Positions 43,558 to 51,153 of a DNA stretch of 64,000 nucleotides are shown piece after piece. Position numbers and translations under genes: made by a program. This DNA is from Streptomyces brasiliensis (GTDB lineage Bacteria > Actinomycetota > Actinomycetes > Streptomycetales > Streptomycetaceae): NCBI RefSeq assembly GCF_014647875.1, contig NZ_BMQA01000030.1, forward strand, positions 1 through 64,000, in the 5' to 3' direction. The notes beneath the pieces are model-generated. The model had not been told where the DNA came from, did no database searches, and saw nothing but the letters and a program-made list of their open reading frames with translations. The stretch's first letter is position 1. Every line of letters begins with the position of its first letter.

Positions 43558-44316
43558 TTGGAAGTACCTGATGTACCCGAATTGCATGAAGAGCCGCCCG
43601 TGCCCCGCGCGCGTCGGCGCAGCCGTACGACTCTGCTGCTAGCCACCACCGCCGTACTCGGGCTGGTCGCCGGTACCTGCACCGGCTATCTGATCCAGGC
43701 CGACCGGAAGCCCACCGCACTGCCCTCGCTCTCACAGCCGACGCTCGCGCAGGCGAAGGGCAAGGGGCCCGAGCCACTGTCGGCCGCGCAGGACCACAAG
43801 GTGAAGACGGACGGCGATCTGCGCAAGCTGCTGCTGAAGCAGCCGGGTGGGGCTCGCAAGGCCCTGTACACCGCGGGCAACGACGGTTGGCTCGGCTTGG
43901 CCGACTACGCGGACACGTTCGGCAAGCCGACCGGTGCCGTCCGCAACCTCATCAAGCAGGAGTTCCGCCGCGCGGCCGTCACCAACTGGCGCGAGGGCAG
44001 CACGTACAACGTCGAGATCCGGCTGGTCCAGTACCGCCAGGAGGAGAACCTCGCCGCCTTCGACGCGGCCGTCGACGCTCACTTCTGGGCCGACAAGGAC
44101 TCGGCCGCCGACAGCTGGCCGATCCCCGGTACCGGCGACGGCATGGCGTACGTCCATCACACACCCGACAGCGAGCCCGGCTACATGGACGTGTACAGGG
44201 CCGAGGCGCACGCCTGGCGCGGTGACATCGCGATGGAGATCTGGGTCTACGACACGAAGCCGATCACAAAGAACAAGATCATGGACCTGGCGAAGCGGCA
44301 GATGGAGCGGCTGTGA
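43558..44316 (+). CDS. membrane-anchored protein of unknown function, gene 1 of 3
   Basis: A 252-residue bitopic protein: short acidic/basic cytoplasmic N-terminus, one helix (TTLLLATTAVLGLVAGTCTGYL), an extracytoplasmic domain containing LRKLLLKQPGG, GLADYADTFGKP and a C-terminal WVYDTKPITKNKIMDLAKRQ. No known domain. It starts at TTG 43558 after GGGGGGAC. The next gene overlaps (GTGA), and genes 1 and 3 share the pattern D-L-R-K-L-L-L-P/K-x-P-x-G followed by G-W-L and a Y-A-D/E motif, so they are probably homologous. Confidence 0.85.
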   Translation: MEVPDVPELHEEPPVPRARRRSRTTLLLATTAVLGLVAGTCTGYLIQADRKPTALPSLSQPTLAQAKGKGPEPLSAAQDHKVKTDGDLRKLLLKQPGGARKALYTAGNDGWLGLADYADTFGKPTGAVRNLIKQEFRRAAVTNWREGSTYNVEIRLVQYRQEENLAAFDAAVDAHFWADKDSAADSWPIPGTGDGMAYVHHTPDSEPGYMDVYRAEAHAWRGDIAMEIWVYDTKPITKNKIMDLAKRQMERL

Positions 44317-45101
44317 CGACCGAGAACAACGACGGCACCGCGACCCCCGCCCGCCGGCCCCGTCGTATCGCCGCGATCGCCGGGACCGCCCTGCTGCTCC
44401 TCGCGGTCGTGGCCGGGGCCGGGTACACCGTCGTGACGGTCAACGGTGCCGACCGGGACCCGGGCGCGCCCGTTTGGCGGTTTCCCGAGGCCGACGAGGG
44501 CAAGGAGGCGGCGGCCGGTGGCGATGGGCTGAGGGGCATGCTCCTGCCGTACGGCACCGACCGTTACGGCCGCGGTCCTGACATCGGGGAGTTCGGTTCC
44601 GATGCCGAGCTGTCCGGTGGTGAGGCCACTGCCCTGCGCAAGGAGTCGGTCAGGTACCTGCCCCGTTCGCAGCGCCGCGAGCTGGAGCGGCAGATCGACA
44701 AGCACCCGACCAAGGGAATGGCGATGCGCAGCTATGTGAGCGACGCCCGGGCGGTCGGCTCGGACTCCTACTCGTACGACGCCTTCACGCTCGAGATCGT
44801 GCTCGCGCGGATGGACAACCAGCGGACCGTGCGTTCCATCGCCACCGTCCAGCAGGAGTTCTTCGACGCCATGAAGATCTTCCGCAAGGGCCCGAAGATC
44901 GAGGGCCACAAGAACGCCGCCTGCTTCCTGCCACCCGCCGACTCGGGCGAGAAGCTCGACATGATGGTCTGCTCCGCGTACGTCGGCGACGTGCTGGTCA
45001 CCGCCACCGCCACCGCGGGCAAGCCCCTGAACAAGGAGGGCGCGGCACGGATGCTGCGCGACCAACTCGACCGCATCGCCGAGCCGGGGGAGGCGGTATG
45101 A
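44313..45101 (+). CDS. membrane-anchored protein of unknown function, gene 2 of 3
   Basis: A 262-residue bitopic protein: TM helix IAAIAGTALLLLAVVAGAGYTVV near the N-terminus, then an extracytoplasmic domain with RYLPRSQRRELERQIDKH and a C-terminal LNKEGAARMLRDQLDRI. No recognised domain. Start GTG overlaps the previous stop as GTGA and its own stop overlaps the next start as ATGA, so the three products are probably made in fixed proportion and may form a complex. Confidence 0.85.
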   Translation: MTTENNDGTATPARRPRRIAAIAGTALLLLAVVAGAGYTVVTVNGADRDPGAPVWRFPEADEGKEAAAGGDGLRGMLLPYGTDRYGRGPDIGEFGSDAELSGGEATALRKESVRYLPRSQRRELERQIDKHPTKGMAMRSYVSDARAVGSDSYSYDAFTLEIVLARMDNQRTVRSIATVQQEFFDAMKIFRKGPKIEGHKNAACFLPPADSGEKLDMMVCSAYVGDVLVTATATAGKPLNKEGAARMLRDQLDRIAEPGEAV

Positions 45102-45997
45102 CCGAGCAGACCGAGCAGACCGAGCAGACCGAGCAGATGGAACCGGTCGAGGCGGCCGCGCACGACGGGCCACAGGTGCCGTCGCTGCCGATGCCGGTGG
45201 ATCCCCCGGAGATCCGGGCCTCGCCTCCGAAGAAGGACCGCCGAGTCCTGCGTGCCGTCCTGCGCTGGACCGCGGCCGTCGCCGTCTTCGCGGCCGTCGG
45301 GGCAGGAACGGCGTACGGCATCACGCGGATGGAGCGCACGGACGTACCGGGCCTTGCGACCGAGTCGGACGGGCGCTGGGACTACCCGACCCTCGTCAAG
45401 CCGCCGCTGCCGGCCGGCAGCCCCGCCCCGTTCGCCGACGTCGACAAGTCCGGCGCCCACTACGCGGACCTGCGCAAACTGCTGCTGCCCGCGCCCGAGG
45501 GCGCCAAGGCCGACGCGGGGCTGCGCGGGACGGACGGCTGGCTGCCGACGAGGACCTTTCTGGCGGAGTACGCCGAAGAGACGGACCGGGACACGGTCGC
45601 GCAGCTGCTGACCGAATACGGCCTGCGGCACGTCGCCGCCCGCGGCTGGACCATGCCGGACGGCACCCGTACCCGGATCTACCTGCTGCAGTTCAACACC
45701 GCGGCCGTCGCGGAAGAAGTGGTCAGCACGGAGCTGACGTCCCTCAGCTCCCCGGCGTACCCGGTGCGCGGCGCCGCCACGTCCGAGCGGGACGAGGACT
45801 TCCCGTACCGCGCGGCCGTCGACGACATCACGAACTTCGTGTACGCGGAGAGCAAGCCGTACGGCGCCGAGCAGGTGAGGCAGGCGTACCTCTCGGCCGG
45901 CGACACCATCGGCGTGATCGTCCAGGCCCGCAAGGGCACCGCCCCCGCCGTCCCCTTCCAGCAGACCGTGACCCTGCAGAGTCAGTTGCTGGGCTGA
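45098..45997 (+). CDS. membrane-anchored protein of unknown function, gene 3 of 3
   Basis: A 299-residue bitopic protein. The cytoplasmic N-terminus begins with four TEQ repeats, then a Pro-rich stretch, one helix (LRWTAAVAVFAAVGAGTAYGI) and an extracytoplasmic domain with DLRKLLLPAPEGAKAD, GWLPTRTFLAEYAEETDR and a closing VPFQQTVTLQSQLLG. It resembles gene 1 of this operon more than gene 2. Unknown function. Confidence 0.85.
   Translation: MTEQTEQTEQTEQMEPVEAAAHDGPQVPSLPMPVDPPEIRASPPKKDRRVLRAVLRWTAAVAVFAAVGAGTAYGITRMERTDVPGLATESDGRWDYPTLVKPPLPAGSPAPFADVDKSGAHYADLRKLLLPAPEGAKADAGLRGTDGWLPTRTFLAEYAEETDRDTVAQLLTEYGLRHVAARGWTMPDGTRTRIYLLQFNTAAVAEEVVSTELTSLSSPAYPVRGAATSERDEDFPYRAAVDDITNFVYAESKPYGAEQVRQAYLSAGDTIGVIVQARKGTAPAVPFQQTVTLQSQLLG
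45101..45136 (+). repeat. 9-bp tandem repeat encoding (Thr-Glu-Gln)4
   Basis: ACCGAGCAG occurs four times without mismatch directly after the ATG of the third membrane-anchored protein. Copy number changes would stay in frame. Confidence 0.9.
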
Positions 45998-46095
45998 CGC
46001 CCGATGGGAGCACCCGCACGGAGGGCCGGGCCCCGGCCGCGTAAGCTGGGGTCCGGCCTTACGTACGTACAGCACACGCTCACCGAGGAGCACCC

Positions 46096-46194
46096 GTGGT
46101 CATCCTGTTCGACACCCTGCTGGTCCTGGTCTGCGTCGGCGTCCTCGCCTTCGCCGCACTGAGCGTGAAGAAGCTGTACCAGGGCCAGCGCTGA
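46096..46194 (+). CDS. 32-residue single-span membrane protein
   Basis: GTG 46096 begins VILFDTLLVLVCVGVLAFAA, followed by LSVKKLYQGQR and a TGA. GAGGAG lies six bases before the start, an ideal site. The peptide is one hydrophobic helix with a basic, cytoplasmic-type tail, in the size class of regulatory micro-membrane proteins such as KdpF, though no kdp genes are near. It is 37 bases upstream of the FABP-like gene and may be co-transcribed. Confidence 0.7.
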   Translation: MVILFDTLLVLVCVGVLAFAALSVKKLYQGQR

Positions 46195-46231
46195 TCCGAG
46201 TCCGCGGAAATTCCAGGAAAAGCTGCCACTG

Positions 46232-46807
46232 ATGATCGAGATCCCGTCCGACCTCCACAAGGACCTGGTCCCCCTCGCCTTCCTGCTCGGCAACTGGGCG
46301 GGCGCGGGGGTGCACGACTTCCCCGGCTCCGAGAAGTGCAACTTCGGGCAGGAGGTCACCTTCACCCATGACGGGCGGGACTTCCTGGAGTACCGCTCCC
46401 ACACCTGGGTGCTGGACAACGACGGGAACAAGGTCCGCCCGCTCGAGTCCGAGTACGGCTTCTGGCGCGTCGACGCGGACCGCAAGGTCGAGGTCACGAT
46501 GACCCGCGACGACGGCGTCATCGAGATCTGGTACGGCGAGCTGGCCCACAAGAAGCCGCAGATCGACCTGGTCACGGACGCCGTGGCCCGCACAGCCGCG
46601 TCCAGCCCGTACAGCGGCGGCAAGCGGCTGTACGGCTACGTCAAGAGCGACCTCATGTGGGTCGGCGAGAAGCAGACCCCCGAGGTGGAGCTGCGCCCCT
46701 ACATGTCCGCCCACCTGAAGAAGGTCGTCACTCCGGAGGAGGTCGAGCGCTGGGCGAAGGCCCTGCCCGACGACCTGCCGGACGACGGGATCGCGTTCTT
46801 CAAGTAG
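46232..46807 (+). CDS. FABP/nitrobindin-like haem-binding protein (DUF1794)
   Basis: A 191-residue beta-barrel protein of the DUF1794/THAP4-nitrobindin family. The signature LLGNWAGAGVHDFPG (GxWxGxG) begins the barrel, and EYRSHTWVLDNDG, ESEYGFWRVD and a C-terminal SAHLKKV complete it. Nitrobindins bind ferric haem and isomerise peroxynitrite. ATG 46232. It lies directly upstream of nur on the same strand. Confidence 0.88.
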   Translation: MIEIPSDLHKDLVPLAFLLGNWAGAGVHDFPGSEKCNFGQEVTFTHDGRDFLEYRSHTWVLDNDGNKVRPLESEYGFWRVDADRKVEVTMTRDDGVIEIWYGELAHKKPQIDLVTDAVARTAASSPYSGGKRLYGYVKSDLMWVGEKQTPEVELRPYMSAHLKKVVTPEEVERWAKALPDDLPDDGIAFFK

Positions 46808-46826
46808 GCCTTCGCCGAGATGGTCC

Positions 46827-46832
46827 TAGACT
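46827..46832 (+). promoter_or_regulatory. -10 box of leaderless nur
   Basis: TAGACT ends six bases before the GTG start of nur, so transcription should begin at or next to the start codon, giving a leaderless mRNA. No strong -35 is visible. No ribosome-binding site precedes the gene. Confidence 0.5.
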
Positions 46833-46838
46833 TCCAGT

Positions 46839-47276
46839 GTGGTGAGCACCGACTGGAAGAGTGATCTGCGGCAGCGCGGCTACCGGCTGACCCCGCAGCG
46901 GCAACTCGTGCTCGAAGCCGTGGACACCCTGGAGCACGCCACCCCCGACGACATCCTCTGCGAGGTGCGCAGGACCGCGTCGGGGGTGAACATCTCCACG
47001 GTCTACCGGACCCTCGAGCTCCTGGAGGAGCTGGGCCTGGTCAGCCACGCGCACCTCGGGCACGGCGCGCCGACGTACCACCTCGCCGACCGCCACCACC
47101 ACATCCACCTGGTGTGCCAGGACTGCCAGAACGTCATCGAGACGGACGTCTCGGTCGCTGCCGAGTTCACCGCCAAACTGCGCGACCGCTTCGGCTTCGA
47201 GACGGACATGAAGCACTTCGCGATCTTCGGCCGGTGCAGGGACTGCTCCCTGAAGACTTCAACTACCGAGTCGTAG
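46839..47276 (+). CDS. nur: nickel-responsive Fur-family regulator Nur
   Basis: A 145-residue Fur-family repressor. Counting from GTG 46839, His70, His72 and His126 (the nickel site of S. coelicolor Nur) and His33, His86, His88 and His90 (the second metal site) are all present in HAHLGHGAPTYHLADRHHH and MKHFAIFG; Cys pairs CQDC and CRDC could form a structural zinc site. The winged helix is in STVYRTLELLEELGLV. Nur represses nickel uptake and sodF and affects sodN. The start fits the published residue numbering. Confidence 0.95.
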   Translation: MVSTDWKSDLRQRGYRLTPQRQLVLEAVDTLEHATPDDILCEVRRTASGVNISTVYRTLELLEELGLVSHAHLGHGAPTYHLADRHHHIHLVCQDCQNVIETDVSVAAEFTAKLRDRFGFETDMKHFAIFGRCRDCSLKTSTTES

Positions 47277-47286
47277 GCTTGTCATC

Positions 47287-48252
47287 ATGAAGAGCCCCCT
47301 GCTGTCCCTGCCCGGCGCCGTCCCCGCCGAGGGCGTGGACGAAGGCGTCGCCGCCCACTACGGCGATCTGTTCCGCGAGCAGCGCGCCCTCGCCGACGGC
47401 ACCGGCTTCGTCGATCTCTCGCACCGCGGAGTCGTCACCGTCTCCGGCGAGGACCGGCTGAGCTGGCTGCACCTCCTCCTCACCCAGCACGTCAGCGACC
47501 TCCCCGCCGGGGAGGCCACCGAGGCGCTGATCCTCTCCGCGCACGGCCACATCGAGCACGTCCTGTACCTGGTCGACGACGGCCAGACGGTCTGGGCCCA
47601 CGTCGAGCCCGGCACCCAGGACGCCCTGATCGCGTACCTGGAGTCGATGAAGTTCTTCTACAAGGTCGACGTGGCCGACCGGACCGCCGACTACGCCGTC
47701 GTACACCTGCCGGCGGGTTCGATCGCGGAGGCCCCCGAGGGCGTCGTCGTACGCGAGACGCCGTACGGCCGCGACCTCTTCCTGCCCCGCGCGGACCTGG
47801 AGTCGTACGCCGAGAAGGCCGGCCCCCCGGCCGGGATCCTCGCCCACGAGGCCCTGCGCGTCGAGCAGCACCGCCCCCGCCTCGGCTTCGAGACCGACCA
47901 CCGTACGATCCCGCACGAGCTGGGCTGGATCGGCACCGCCGTCCACCTCCAGAAGGGCTGCTACCGCGGCCAGGAGACGGTGGCCCGTGTGCAGAACCTG
48001 GGCAAGCCCCCGCGCCGCCTCGTCTTCCTCCACCTCGACGGCAGCGAGGTCCACCTGCCCACGCACGGCACCGAGATCCACCTCGCGGACGAGGGCCCCG
48101 ACGGCCGCAAGATCGGCTTCATCACCACGTCCGTACGCCACCACGAACTGGGCCCGGTCGCCCTCGCCCTGGTCAAGCGGAACGTACCGCTGGACGCGCG
48201 GCTGGTGGCCGGTACGACGGCCGCCGCCCAGGAGACGGTCGTAGAGCCCTAG
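47287..48252 (+). CDS. ygfZ: YgfZ/IBA57-type folate-binding Fe-S maturation protein
   Basis: A 321-residue GcvT-like protein with the YgfZ signature KGCYRGQE in LQKGCYRGQETVARV, including the conserved Cys. The fold begins DLSHRGVVTVSGEDRLSWLH. YgfZ/IBA57 proteins support maturation or repair of Fe-S enzymes with folate. ATG 47287 lies ten bases after nur. Confidence 0.92.
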   Translation: MKSPLLSLPGAVPAEGVDEGVAAHYGDLFREQRALADGTGFVDLSHRGVVTVSGEDRLSWLHLLLTQHVSDLPAGEATEALILSAHGHIEHVLYLVDDGQTVWAHVEPGTQDALIAYLESMKFFYKVDVADRTADYAVVHLPAGSIAEAPEGVVVRETPYGRDLFLPRADLESYAEKAGPPAGILAHEALRVEQHRPRLGFETDHRTIPHELGWIGTAVHLQKGCYRGQETVARVQNLGKPPRRLVFLHLDGSEVHLPTHGTEIHLADEGPDGRKIGFITTSVRHHELGPVALALVKRNVPLDARLVAGTTAAAQETVVEP

Positions 48253-48274
48253 AGATCCACCGGTCTTCCTGGGG

Positions 48275-48700
48275 TTACATCTCGAGCAGGACGGTGAACG
48301 GGCCGTCGTTCGTCAGCGAGACGCGCATCTGCGCGCCGAAGCGGCCCGTCGCCACCGTCGCGCCCAGCGACCGCAGCTGCGCGACCACCTCGTCGACCAG
48401 CGGCTCGGCGACGTCACCCGGCGCGGCGGCGTTCCAGGTGGGCCGACGGCCCTTGCGGGCGTCCCCGTACAGGGTGAACTGGCTGATGACGAGCAGCGGG
48501 GCGTCGATGTCGCTGCACGACTTCTCGTCCTGCAGCATGCGGACCGTCCAGAGCTTGCGGGCGAGCTGGGCCGCCTTCTCCTTGGTGTCCTCGTGCGTCA
48601 CCCCCACCAGGACGCACAGCCCCTCGCCCTCGATCGACCCGACCGTCTCGCCGTCCACGACGACGCTCGCGCCGTCCACCCTCTGCACCACTGCACGCAT
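48275..48700 (-). CDS. dtd: D-aminoacyl-tRNA deacylase
   Basis: A 141-residue Dtd. The N-terminal MRAVVQRVDGASVVVDGE, the active-site motif SQFTLYGDARKGRRP and the C-terminal LTNDGPFTVLLEM (Gly-cisPro motif) are all intact. It removes D-amino acids from mischarged tRNA. ATG 48700 chosen because conserved Dtd sequence starts there. Convergent with ygfZ with 22 bases between. Confidence 0.96.
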   Translation of the reverse strand: MRAVVQRVDGASVVVDGETVGSIEGEGLCVLVGVTHEDTKEKAAQLARKLWTVRMLQDEKSCSDIDAPLLVISQFTLYGDARKGRRPTWNAAAPGDVAEPLVDEVVAQLRSLGATVATGRFGAQMRVSLTNDGPFTVLLEM

Positions 48701-48858
48701 GCCGACCATGATGCCGCGTGCGCCGCCCGGGTCTGCAGGGGGTCTATTTTTGCTCCTTAACCCCCCATCTGGGGCCGTTCGGGGGCACTCGGTCACATAG
48801 TGTCCGGTTGGGGTGGCACGATGCATCCGTACGCCGGTCGAGGGGACGGTTGAGGCAC

Positions 48859-49476
48859 ATGAGCACACCGAGTACCGGGCAGCCGCCCGGTGCGGTCGCG
48901 GCGGCCCGCGCGGGCGGCCCGGAGACGCACCGGCCGCCCGCGCAGCGCAGCGACAGTCCGCCCCCGCCCGTGGACCCGCCCGAACCCGACCTGACCCGGC
49001 TGGGCCTGCCCGAGGTGCGCACCCTGCGCCGGGACGCCCAGCGCGACGAGGCGGACCTCAGTTATGTACGACGGCTGCTGCAGGGCCGTATCGACATCCT
49101 GCGCGCGGAACTCTCCCGCCGGGGCGCCGCCTCCCTGGTGCCCCCCGCGGACTCCCCCGTCGTCGACCGGCTCCCGGAGATCCTCACGGACGGCCCGGCC
49201 CGCCACCGTTCCTCGGCCCGGCACGTCACGCTGGGCACTCCGCAGAGCGAGGAGTACCGGCGCCTGGCCGCCGACATGCTCGCCGAGGTCGAGCTGTCCG
49301 ACCTGCAGGCGCGTACGGACCTGGAACTCAACGCGGCGATGGGCCGGCTGGTCCACTACGAGCAGCAGGTCTCGCGCCGGCGCCAGCAGCTGCAGCGGAC
49401 GACCGACGAGTGCAGCGCGGAGATCGCCCGGCGGTACCGGGAGGGCGAGGCGCAGGTGGACGACCTGTTGATGTGA
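48859..49476 (+). CDS. rsiG: c-di-GMP-responsive anti-sigma factor RsiG
   Basis: A 205-residue protein with a disordered Pro-rich N-terminus and two long antiparallel coiled-coil helices. Each helix carries one copy of the c-di-GMP-binding motif E(X)3S(X)2R(X)3Q(X)3D: E64, S68, R71, Q75, D79 and E168, S172, R175, Q179, D183. This is the signature of RsiG, which holds the sporulation sigma factor WhiG inactive when loaded with c-di-GMP. The whiG gene is not in the window. ATG 48859 has TTGAGG upstream. Confidence 0.95.
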   Translation: MSTPSTGQPPGAVAAARAGGPETHRPPAQRSDSPPPPVDPPEPDLTRLGLPEVRTLRRDAQRDEADLSYVRRLLQGRIDILRAELSRRGAASLVPPADSPVVDRLPEILTDGPARHRSSARHVTLGTPQSEEYRRLAADMLAEVELSDLQARTDLELNAAMGRLVHYEQQVSRRRQQLQRTTDECSAEIARRYREGEAQVDDLLM

Positions 49477-49541
49477 CGGGCCGCCGGACAGCGGCCGGAA
49501 AACCGGGCGACACCGGCGCGCCACCTGCCTACCGTGACCCC

Positions 49542-50798
49542 ATGAGCCGCCCCGCCGCAGACATCGACGTCCATGCCGTCACCGAGGCCGAGTTCCCCGA
49601 CTGGCTCCGCGCCCTGAACACCGGGTTCCTGCGGGAGCCGGCCGTGTCGCCGGAGGAGGCGGAGGCCGCCCGCGAGCGGTTCGCCTCCCACCGTCTCCTC
49701 GGCGCCTTCGACGGCGGCCGCTGCGTCGCGACGTTCCGTTCCTTCGCGCAGGAGCTCACGGTGGTCGGCGGTGCGGCCGTCCCCGCCGACGCCGTCACCA
49801 GCGTCACCGTCACCCCCACCCACCGCCGCCGCGGTCTCCTCACCCGCATGATGGCCCAGGACCTCGCGGCGGCGAAGGAACGCGGCGACGTGGTGGCCAC
49901 GCTCATCGCCGCCGAGTACCCGATCTACGGCCGCTACGGCTTCGGCCCCGCCACCTGGACCACCGAGTGGACCGTCGAGGTGCCCCGCACCGGCCTGGAC
50001 CCACGCTGGGCGGGCCCGGACGACGGCGGCCGTATCGACCTCGTGGACGGCGCGGAGGTGCGCAAGCTCGGCCCCGAGCTGCACGAGCGCGTCCGGCGGG
50101 CGCAGCCGGGTGCCGTCAGCCGGGACGAGGTGTGGTGGCGTGTGAGCACCGGCGTGGTGCGCCTCGGCCACAACTGGACCGAGCCGTACTACGCCGTGTA
50201 CCGCGCGGCGTCCGGCGAGGTCGAGGGCCTGGTGGCGTACAAGTCCGACGACAACTGGCACGACAAGCAGCCGCACAACACCGCCGACGTGAAATGGCTG
50301 ATCGCCTCGACCCGGGCGGCGGAGCGCGCGTTGTGGCACTACCTGTGCTCGATCGACTGGATCACGAAGGTCAAGAGCGGCTGGCGCGGTCCCGACGACC
50401 CGCTTCCCCTCTTCTTCCCCGACCCGCGGGCGGCCCGCATCACGACGCAGGCCGACTGGCTGTGGGTGCGGATCCTGGACGTCGTACGGGCTCTGGAGGC
50501 GCGGACGTACGACGGGACGGGTGCCCTGGTGCTGGAGGTGGCCGACCGGCTCGGACTGGCCGGGGGCCGTTACCGGCTGGAGGTGTCACCGGAGGGCGCG
50601 AGGTGCACGCCCGTCCGTGCCGAGGGGGCCGATCTCAGCTTGGACGTGGGGGAGTTGGCGACGCTGTGGCTCGGGGACGAGTCGGCGGTGCGGCTGGCGG
50701 CGCTGGGCCGGCTCCGGGAAGGACGAGAGGGCGCCGCCCGACTGGCCGACGCCCTGCTGCACACGTCCGGGCGACCGTGGTGCCCGGACATCTTCTGA
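49542..50798 (+). CDS. Eis-like GNAT acetyltransferase
   Basis: A 418-residue protein of the Eis type: two GNAT domains and an SCP2-like C-terminal domain, ending with the conserved Phe carboxylate (CPDIF) that acts as general base in Eis. The acetyl-CoA motif reads SVTVTPTHRRRGLLTRMM; EYPIYGRYGFG is family typical. Eis enzymes acetylate amines, including aminoglycosides and lysines; the substrate here is unknown. ATG 49542. Followed by a strong terminator at 50977. Confidence 0.92.
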   Translation: MSRPAADIDVHAVTEAEFPDWLRALNTGFLREPAVSPEEAEAARERFASHRLLGAFDGGRCVATFRSFAQELTVVGGAAVPADAVTSVTVTPTHRRRGLLTRMMAQDLAAAKERGDVVATLIAAEYPIYGRYGFGPATWTTEWTVEVPRTGLDPRWAGPDDGGRIDLVDGAEVRKLGPELHERVRRAQPGAVSRDEVWWRVSTGVVRLGHNWTEPYYAVYRAASGEVEGLVAYKSDDNWHDKQPHNTADVKWLIASTRAAERALWHYLCSIDWITKVKSGWRGPDDPLPLFFPDPRAARITTQADWLWVRILDVVRALEARTYDGTGALVLEVADRLGLAGGRYRLEVSPEGARCTPVRAEGADLSLDVGELATLWLGDESAVRLAALGRLREGREGAARLADALLHTSGRPWCPDIF

Positions 50799-50856
50799 CC
50801 CTGACCTGCTCCTTCCTCTCGGCCGACAGTGCTGACTCATCCGTAGCGAGCTATGA

Positions 50857-50912
50857 AGTTGTGGCTGTGCGAAGTCGTTGTTGAGTTGTCGGTGTTGAGT
50901 TGTGGCTGTGCG
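50857..50912. repeat. 15-bp direct repeats AGTTGTGGCTGTGCG
   Basis: Two exact copies at 50857-50871 and 50898-50912 (41-base period), interleaved with two copies of GTTGAGTTGT (50880, 50894). T/G-rich and unlike surrounding sequence; function unknown. Confidence 0.85.
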
Positions 50913-50976
50913 TGCGGGTGGCCGTTGAGCGGTCTTAGTCCCCCAGCGGCGGCGGTTCGACCGTGGTCGAGCCGGA

Positions 50977-51019
50977 CCGACCGGGCTCCCGGCTCCCCTC
51001 CGGAAGGGAGCCCGGTCGG
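50977..51019 (+). terminator. terminator between eis-like gene and DevA-like cluster
   Basis: A perfect 14-bp stem CCGACCGGGCTCCC (50977-50990) with GGGAGCCCGGTCGG (51006-51019). It insulates the regulator cluster from upstream transcription. Confidence 0.85.
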
Positions 51020-51050
51020 CCAACCACCAGGACGTTTGACCATGTTGCTC

Positions 51051-51067
51051 AAGTTGGTCACCAACTT
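51051..51067. promoter_or_regulatory. operator palindrome upstream of the first DevA-like regulator
   Basis: AAGTTGGT-C-ACCAACTT, a perfect 8-1-8 palindrome with its centre exactly 95 bases before the GTG start. The same element, at the same distance, precedes devA. Confidence 0.75.
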
Positions 51068-51141
51068 CACTGTACTTATCTCCGTTTGGAAGCGACTCAT
51101 AACCACCTTCCCATGAACTGCCGAAAGATGGCGGGAAGTTG

Positions 51142-51147
51142 TAGTGT
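51142..51147 (+). promoter_or_regulatory. -10 box of the first DevA-like gene
   Basis: TAGTGT followed by six bases and GTG: a leaderless start. The region AGATGG-N4-AAGTTGTAGTGTTTG is nearly repeated before devA (TAGCGT there), so both promoters come from one duplication. Confidence 0.6.
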
Positions 51148-51153
51148 TTGTGT

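Larger units (their letters stand above)
50799..51141. other. gene-free region before the DevA-like cluster
   Basis: Holds, in order, a pair of 15-base direct repeats (50857, 50898), a strong terminator (50977-51019), the palindrome at 51051 and the leaderless promoter of the first regulator. No open reading frame here has a believable start. Confidence 0.7.
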
